Positions 59,349 through 64,000 of a DNA stretch of 64,000 nucleotides are shown here, one piece after another. The notes beneath the pieces are model-generated. The model saw only the letters and a list, made by a program, of their open reading frames with translations, had not been told where the DNA came from and searched no databases. The translations under genes and the position numbers were made by a program. Source of the stretch: Streptomyces spinoverrucosus (lineage in GTDB: Bacteria; Actinomycetota; Actinomycetes; Streptomycetales; Streptomycetaceae); contig NZ_JADPZX010000001.1 in the NCBI RefSeq assembly GCF_015712165.1, positions 434,001 to 498,000 on the forward strand, written 5' to 3'. Every line of letters begins with the position of its first letter. Positions within the stretch are counted from its first letter, which is position 1.

Positions 59349-59950
59349 CGGGACTCCAGTGCGACGGCGGAGCGTTCCTTCAAGTGACGTATCAGGGCGA
59401 CGAGCACGTCACGGCTGGAGGTCCGGTCGCGGGCGTCGCAGGCCACGACCGGGATCTGCGGGGAGATGTCGAGGGCGTCCCGGATCTCCTCGATCGGATA
59501 CTCCTGGGAGTCGGGGAAGACGTTGAGCGCCACCACGAAGGGGACGTTCTGCCGCTCCATCTCCTCGATCGCGCGGAAGCTGGAGGCCAGGCGGCGGGTG
59601 TCCACCAGCACGACCGCGCCGAGCGCGCCCTTGAACAGGCCGTTCCACAGGAACCAGAACCGCTCCTGCCCCGGCGTGCCGAACAGGTACAGCATCAGGC
59701 TGTCATTGATGCTGATCTTGCCGAAGTCCAGGCTGACGGTGGTCTCCGTCTTGTCGGCGACGCCGATCAGATGGTCGACGTCGGCGCTGGCCTGGGTGAG
59801 GGTCTCCTCGGTGGTGAGCGGCTTGATGTCGCTGACCGAGCGGACCATCGTGGTCTTCCCGGTGCCGAACCCGCCGGCGATCATCACCTTCACCGAGCGG
59901 GTCTTCCCGGCCGCCGCGCTGCCGGGTTGGTCAAAGCCTTTCAAGTCCAC
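59345..59950 (-). CDS. cvnD: Conservon GTPase-like protein (CvnD)
   Basis: A 201-residue ATP/GTP-binding protein of the conservon type. The P-loop is GGFGTGKT (26-33); switch II reads LFGTPGQERFWFLW; the place of NKxD is VALNVFPD, as usual in this family, so base specificity is altered or relaxed. With CvnA-C it is thought to form a membrane-associated complex resembling eukaryotic G-protein signalling. GTG at 59950 follows GAGG and overlaps cvnC by 20 bases. Confidence 0.92.
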   Translation of the reverse strand: MDLKGFDQPGSAAAGKTRSVKVMIAGGFGTGKTTMVRSVSDIKPLTTEETLTQASADVDHLIGVADKTETTVSLDFGKISINDSLMLYLFGTPGQERFWFLWNGLFKGALGAVVLVDTRRLASSFRAIEEMERQNVPFVVALNVFPDSQEYPIEEIRDALDISPQIPVVACDARDRTSSRDVLVALIRHLKERSAVALESR

Positions 59951-60302
59951 TGAGTACCTCCTCAAGGAGCGCGAGGTCGGGCCCGCGACCGGCGTCGTGC
60001 GCCGGTATGGGGTCACGGGCTTCGACGCGGCCTGCTTCGAGCAGGTCCGCCAGCAGCACCGCGAGAATGTTGAAGGGCAGGTGGAGATGGGCGCCGAGTT
60101 CGGCCACCGACAGCGGTTCGCGGCAGCGCCGGATGATCTCCGCGTGCTCGTGCTGCATGCCCGGGGCGGGGGCGGCTCGGGAGACGATGAGGGTCGCCAC
60201 GTCGAGGCTCGACGCCGAACCGCCCGGTCCGCTGCGCCCTTTGGTGAGGACGTAGTAGCGCTCGAGACCGGACGGGTCCGTCGGCCGGCGGGGAACACTC
60301 AT
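59931..60302 (-). CDS. cvnC: Conservon DUF742 protein (CvnC)
   Basis: A 123-residue protein with the DUF742 layout: PSGLERYYVLTKGRSGP at the start, then a winged-helix-like part with HAEIIRRCREPLSVAELGAHLHLP and NILAVLLADLLEAGRV. It is always the third member of conservons and may bind nucleic acid or the other members. The ATG overlaps the cvnB stop by four bases (ATGA). It overlaps cvnD by 20 bases. Confidence 0.92.
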   Translation of the reverse strand: MSVPRRPTDPSGLERYYVLTKGRSGPGGSASSLDVATLIVSRAAPAPGMQHEHAEIIRRCREPLSVAELGAHLHLPFNILAVLLADLLEAGRVEARDPIPAHDAGRGPDLALLEEVLSGLERL

Positions 60303-60709
60303 CCAGAGTGCTCCTCCAGGCGCGGAGTGGTGCCCAGGAGTTCGCCCATCCTGCGAGCCAGGTCCCGCATCTGATGACCCAGCAGGCCCTGGTCGAGGCC
60401 TTCGCGCGCGAGGACACCGAGGTATGTCTCCACGCCCGCGCGGACCACGAAGAGGTGACCGCCGTCGACCTCGATCATGGCCAGCCGCAACTGTCCCGCG
60501 AACTTGGGGAACTGCGCGGCGACCGGCTGGGCCAGCGCCTGCAGTCCGGCCACCACGGCGGCGAAACGGTCCACGTCGTCGGGGTCTTCGGCGCCGTAGG
60601 AGGTGATGGCCTTGCCGTCACTGGAGGCCACGAGGGCGAAACGGATCTCCTGGATGCTCTCCACCAGATCGCGGAGCGCCCAGCTCACGTCGGTTCCCTG
60701 TTGCGTCAT
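60299..60709 (-). CDS. cvnB: Conservon roadblock/LC7 protein (CvnB)
   Basis: A 136-residue roadblock/LC7-fold protein: LRDLVESIQEIRFALVASSDGKAI forms the first helix and strands, and GQLRLAMIEVDGGHLFVVRAG the central sheet. Roadblock proteins act as GTPase regulators, here presumably of CvnD. It begins five bases after the cvnA stop and overlaps cvnC by four bases, so it is within a tight operon. Confidence 0.93.
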   Translation of the reverse strand: MTQQGTDVSWALRDLVESIQEIRFALVASSDGKAITSYGAEDPDDVDRFAAVVAGLQALAQPVAAQFPKFAGQLRLAMIEVDGGHLFVVRAGVETYLGVLAREGLDQGLLGHQMRDLARRMGELLGTTPRLEEHSG

Positions 60710-60714
60710 GTGGA

Positions 60715-62466
60715 CTAGTCGCTCTCTTCAGTGCGGTGCTCTGCGGACTCGCGTGCGGCGGTCGACTCGCGGCCGGCCGGCCCGGATCCCTCGCTGTCCT
60801 CACGTCCGGCGGTGGCGAACGCGGCCAGGCCGGTGAAGGACGTGTCCGGCGGTACGGCGGAGACGGCCGCCTCCTCGGTCCGCGCGGCGCCGGCGGCCGG
60901 GGCGGGCTCGGCCGACTCGCTCCGCCTGCTGCGGCGCCGGGGCAGTCCACCGGGCGTGGTGTCCTGCGCCGGGGCGGCGTCGGGGGCGGGCTCGTCGGTC
61001 GCCGGTCGCGGTGCGGTGGCGGGGGCCGCCGACGCGGTCGGGGCGGAGGCCGACGCGGTCGGGGCGGAGGCCGACGCGGTGGCCGGGGTGGCCGCGGGCA
61101 GCGGGCTGAAGTACTTGTGCGGGACCACGACGACCACCGAGGTGCCGAGCCAGGGCGAGTCCGCGAAGGTGACGCGGATGCCGTAGCGGCGGGCGAGGAT
61201 ACCGACGACGCGCAGGCCGATGTTGGCGTCCTCCGAGACGCCGCCCAGGCCGGGGCCGCCGGCGGTGCCGGCGAGGGCGTGGTCGGCCTCGCGCTTCTTC
61301 TCCTCGCTCAGGCCCTTGCCGGAGTCCTGGATCTCGATGCCGACGCCGTTGGGGACCTCCTTGCCGGAGACGACCACCGGCTCGGTGGGCGGCGAGTAGC
61401 GGGTGGCGTTGTCCAGCAGGTGCGCGAAGATCAGCGTGAGGTGGTCCACCAGGCCGCCGTCGACGCCCAGTTCGGGCAGATGGCGGAGCTCGACGCGGTG
61501 GAACTCCTTGATCCGGCCGATGCCGCCGCGGACGACGCTGAGCAGCCGCTGCGGCTCCTGCCACTGCCGTCCCGGGCGGTCCGAGCCGCCGAGCACGCCG
61601 ATGCTGGCGGCCAGACAGTCGGCGGGGCCGATCGCCTGGTCGAGCTCCATCAGGCCGCGTGCCACGGACGGGAGCCGGCCGTGCTCGCCCTGCATCTCGT
61701 GCAGCCGGCCACGGAGCTTGCTGGTGAGCACGTGGATCCGGTTGCCGATGCCGACGACCGCCTGCTCGGCGGAGGTGGAGCGATTGAACTCCTCCTCGAC
61801 GCCGATCAGCGCGGTGCGCAGGACCTTGCGAAGGTCGGCCTGGAGTTCGGGCGCGACCTTGGCGCACTGGTTGGTCGAGGGCAGCAGGTCGTCGATCGCG
61901 TCACCGGCGCGCAGCCGCCGCAGCGCCTCGGGCAGCTGCTCGTTCGCGAGCCGGGTGACCGCGGCATGCTGGTGGGTGAGGCGCTCCTGCCAGATGGCGG
62001 TCTGCTCGGCGAGCTGTGCCTCCAGGCTCTGGGCCTGCTCGGCGAGCTGCGCCCGGTAGCCGTCGGCCTGCTCGGCGAGGCGGGCCTCGTAGCCCTCGGC
62101 CTGCTCGGCCAGCTGGGCCTCGTACGCCCGTGACCGGTCGGCGAGTTGGGCTTCGTGGGCGGCGCGTTCGGCGGCGTGCTTGCGCTCCAGGCCCGCCACG
62201 TGCTGCTGCCACTGCTGGGAGTGCTCGGCCTGCGAGGTGCGGAAGGTGTCCTCCGCGCGGCGCAGTTGCGTCCGGGTACGGATCAGGAGCCGTACGCACA
62301 CGGATCCGGCCGCCGTCGCCGCGACACCGGCGACGGCCGCGGTTATTCGCTCCGAGCTCATGAACGTGGCGGCAACCGTCCCGCCTCCTAAGGCCAGCGG
62401 CATCAGCCACCAGCTGTACCAGGCGACAGGGGCCCGCGCCGCCGGGGGCGGGGTGGCGAGTTCCAT
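60715..62466 (-). CDS. cvnA: Conservon sensor kinase-like protein (CvnA)
   Basis: A 583-residue membrane protein. Two hydrophobic helices lie at about 15-35 and 42-62, followed by a long coiled coil (70-190) with repeated LAEQA heptads, a helical dimer region, and a HATPase domain with the N-box HLLDNATRYS near 350 and IQDSGKGL after it. The last 130 residues are Ala/Pro/Thr-rich and probably disordered. Codon 26, in PLALGGG, is TTA (62389-62391), so bldA dependence is predicted. ATG at 62466 has GAAGG six bases upstream; a codon-pair upstream ATG is possible. First gene of cvnABCDE. Confidence 0.92.
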   Translation of the reverse strand: MELATPPPAARAPVAWYSWWLMPLALGGGTVAATFMSSERITAAVAGVAATAAGSVCVRLLIRTRTQLRRAEDTFRTSQAEHSQQWQQHVAGLERKHAAERAAHEAQLADRSRAYEAQLAEQAEGYEARLAEQADGYRAQLAEQAQSLEAQLAEQTAIWQERLTHQHAAVTRLANEQLPEALRRLRAGDAIDDLLPSTNQCAKVAPELQADLRKVLRTALIGVEEEFNRSTSAEQAVVGIGNRIHVLTSKLRGRLHEMQGEHGRLPSVARGLMELDQAIGPADCLAASIGVLGGSDRPGRQWQEPQRLLSVVRGGIGRIKEFHRVELRHLPELGVDGGLVDHLTLIFAHLLDNATRYSPPTEPVVVSGKEVPNGVGIEIQDSGKGLSEEKKREADHALAGTAGGPGLGGVSEDANIGLRVVGILARRYGIRVTFADSPWLGTSVVVVVPHKYFSPLPAATPATASASAPTASASAPTASAAPATAPRPATDEPAPDAAPAQDTTPGGLPRRRSRRSESAEPAPAAGAARTEEAAVSAVPPDTSFTGLAAFATAGREDSEGSGPAGRESTAARESAEHRTEESD

Positions 62467-62728
62467 CTGCATCCTTCGAGCAACACGATCGAACAACGGG
62501 GGGTGGGCATGGCGATCGCACTCATGAGTACGCACTGCGACGTCGACCCGTCGCGGACGTGTCAACTCGCAGCGCCGGATGGGAGCTTATCGGGTTCCAA
62601 CCCGAAAGGATCAACCTCACGGGCTCAGTGGAGGTGAGGGTTCCGTCACTCTCCGCCAGGAACCCGTTAATCGACAAGTCGGCAGGTCACTCGCAGTTGC
62701 GCGCCTGCTGGTCGCGCGGGACGTCGGA

Positions 62729-63676
62729 TCACCGCGTGCTGTGGAACGTACGGCGGTACGCCTGCGGTGAGACGCCGATCGCGGCGTGCAGGTGCTGGCG
62801 CAGGGACGCGCCCGTGGCGAAGCCGACCTGGCCGGCGATGCGGTCGACGGGGAGGTCGCTGGACTCCAGGAGGTGCCGGGCGCGGGCGACGCGCTGCTGG
62901 ATGAGCCAGCGGCCGGGGCTGACGCCCACCTCGTCGTGGAAGCGGCGGGCGAAGGTGCGCAGGCTCATCCGGGCGTGTGCGGCGAGGTCGGACAGGGTCA
63001 GCGGTTCGCCGAGGCGTTCGAGGGCCCAGGCGCGCGTGGCGGCCGTGCTCGCGGCGCCGGTCTCCGGCACGGGCTGCTCGATGTACTGGGCCTGGCCGCC
63101 GTCCCGGAACGGGGGCACGACACAGCGCCGCGCGACGGTGTTGGCGAGCCGGCTGCCGTGGTCCTTGCGTACGAGGTGCAGGCAGACGTCGACGCCCGAG
63201 GCTGCTCCGGCAGAGGTCAGGACGGGGTCGTCGTCGACGAAGAGGACGTCCGGGTCGAGGTCGATGTGCGGGAACATCCGCCGGAAGTGGTCGGCGACCT
63301 GCCAGTGCGTGGTCGCTTTGCGGCCGTCCAGCAGTCCGGCGGCGGCCAGGACGAAGGCGCCGGTGCAGATGGACACGATGCGGGTGCCGGGCCGGATCCG
63401 GGCGAGCGCTTCCAGGGCCTCGTCCGGGACGTCGGCGGTGACGGACGCCGGCGCGACGGGCGCGATCACCACCGTGTCGGCGGTGGCCAGGGCCTCGGGG
63501 CCGTGCTCGACGGTGACCGAGAAGTCGGCGTTGGTGCGCACCGGTCCGCCGTCGACGCTGCACGTCAGCACCTCGTACCAGCCGTCGGCCGCGCCGAAGA
63601 TCCGGCTGGGGATGCCCAGTTCGAAGGGGTACACGCCGTCGAGGGCCAGCACCACGACCCGCTGCACACGTTGCAT
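62729..63676 (-). CDS. GlxA-type regulator: DJ-1/PfpI domain plus AraC helix-turn-helix
   Basis: A 315-residue regulator. Residues 7-170 form a DJ-1/PfpI-like domain with the nucleophile-elbow-like IVSICTGAFVLAAAGLLDG; 215-312 hold the AraC-type double helix-turn-helix (LSDLAAHARMSLRTFARRF and GQVGFATGASLRQHLHAA). Such proteins sense small metabolites and activate neighbouring genes. It is divergent from an oxidoreductase gene with 71 bases between, and a 10-bp inverted repeat spans that gap. It ends 262 bases before the cvnA start region and is not part of the conservon. Confidence 0.92.
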   Translation of the reverse strand: MQRVQRVVVLALDGVYPFELGIPSRIFGAADGWYEVLTCSVDGGPVRTNADFSVTVEHGPEALATADTVVIAPVAPASVTADVPDEALEALARIRPGTRIVSICTGAFVLAAAGLLDGRKATTHWQVADHFRRMFPHIDLDPDVLFVDDDPVLTSAGAASGVDVCLHLVRKDHGSRLANTVARRCVVPPFRDGGQAQYIEQPVPETGAASTAATRAWALERLGEPLTLSDLAAHARMSLRTFARRFHDEVGVSPGRWLIQQRVARARHLLESSDLPVDRIAGQVGFATGASLRQHLHAAIGVSPQAYRRTFHSTR

Positions 63677-63711
63677 GGCACGATCCTATCGAAGCTTGGC
63701 AATCGTGCCAT
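63675..63711. promoter_or_regulatory. Inverted repeat between divergent regulator and oxidoreductase
   Basis: ATGGCACGAT (63675-63684) and ATCGTGCCAT (63702-63711) are perfect inverted copies 17 bases apart; a smaller dyad TGGCA-ATCG-TGCCA lies at 63697-63710. The left arm covers the regulator start codon, so binding would also block its own translation start region. Confidence 0.6.
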
Positions 63712-63747
63712 TTTCCGAACGGGCGGGCGCGGGCAGGCTGGGTCACC

Positions 63748-64000
63748 ATGAGCGATGTGAACACCATGCGAGCCATCAGCCAGGACGTCCTCGGCGGTCC
63801 CGAGGTACTCAGGGAAGTAGAGGTGCCGCGGCCGACCCCCCGGCCGAACGAGGTGCTGGTCCGGGTGCGGGCCGCCGGCCTCAACCCGACCGACTGGAAG
63901 CACCGCGCCACCGGCGGGTTCCTCGGCGAGCCGCCCTTCACCCTCGGCTGGGACGTCTCCGGCGTCGTCGAGGAGACCGGTATCGGTGTCGCCCACTTCC
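63748..64000 (+). CDS. NADP-dependent oxidoreductase of the quinone-reductase/MDR type (partial, runs off the end)
   Basis: The first 84 residues of a medium-chain reductase: MRAISQDVLGGPEVLREVEVPRP at 7-29 is the usual opening, VLVRVRAAGLNPTDWKHR the substrate-side strand-helix, and FTLGWDVSGVVEETG the GroES-like fold. No zinc ligands are seen, in keeping with the zinc-free quinone-oxidoreductase branch. The nucleotide-binding half lies beyond the window. It is divergent from the GlxA-type regulator and is that protein's likeliest target. Confidence 0.88.
   Translation, partial: MSDVNTMRAISQDVLGGPEVLREVEVPRPTPRPNEVLVRVRAAGLNPTDWKHRATGGFLGEPPFTLGWDVSGVVEETGIGVAHF

Noticed and set aside
61020..61085. 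Short repeats of the GGCGGAGGCCGACGCGGTC type as a possible CRISPR or regulatory array
   Set aside because: They encode the repeated Ser/Ala/Pro/Thr tail of CvnA in frame and have no spacers of array type.
1..64000. tRNA, rRNA or riboswitch genes
   Set aside because: No cloverleaf-like segment with TTCGA-type arms, no rRNA sequence and no recognisable riboswitch core was found on reading the intergenic regions.

Overview
The window is high-GC DNA with GTG and TTG starts, rare TTA codons, a SapB-type lanthipeptide locus, a conservon and a subtilisin-inhibitor gene. Together these point firmly to a Streptomyces chromosome; the species cannot be named from this stretch. No rRNA, tRNA, CRISPR array, phage module or complete insertion sequence was seen.

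Layout. 0-2.1 kb: end of an aa3 oxidase set (ctaD end, ctaF) converging on a lone cytochrome b gene (qcrB). 2.2-5.1 kb: CBS protein and a SpoIIE-type phosphatase. 5.3-12.2 kb: a complete ramCSAB/ramR (amfTSBA/R) locus, that is LanKC synthetase, 36-residue precursor, two half-ABC exporters and an opposing regulator whose TTA codon lies exactly opposite the ramB stop codon. 12.5-16.7 kb: second phosphatase, secreted S1 protease, thioesterase. 17.1-23.3 kb: a double-glycine-leader peptide, HlyD-like protein, C39-peptidase ABC exporter and a second large ABC protein, with no modification enzyme; this is the best candidate for a poorly described system. 23.5-26.1 kb: third phosphatase and a MASE1 membrane protein. 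26-38.5 kb: hydrolase, Ppx phosphatase, a decayed flavodoxin-fold oxidoreductase, haem-oxygenase-like protein, methyltransferase, CDGSH protein, protease inhibitor, NCS1 permease with a coupled hydrolase, FMN hydroxyacid oxidase, a sigma-like/zinc-finger/membrane/ricin fusion and a Doc-type toxin-antitoxin pair. 38.5-44.3 kb: secreted GH9 cellulase with a perfect CebR box and an exported GH2 enzyme. 44.3-56.6 kb: fourth phosphatase, lipoprotein, regulators (AraC, TetR with twin operators, ECF sigma) and stand-alone enzymes. 56.9-62.5 kb: terpene synthase convergent with a conservon (cvnABCDE), whose P450 lacks the ExxR arginine. 62.7-64 kb: GlxA-type regulator divergent from an oxidoreductase cut by the window end.

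How it fits together. Two peptide export systems share one design: a tiny precursor gene followed by a strong stem-loop and then exporter genes, which should give far more precursor than exporter transcript. Development-linked control recurs: ramR, cvnA and cvnE each carry a TTA codon, so their translation should depend on the bldA tRNA, and four SpoIIE-type phosphatases suggest layered anti-sigma signalling. All functional calls rest on motifs and family knowledge recognised by eye; no database search was possible.
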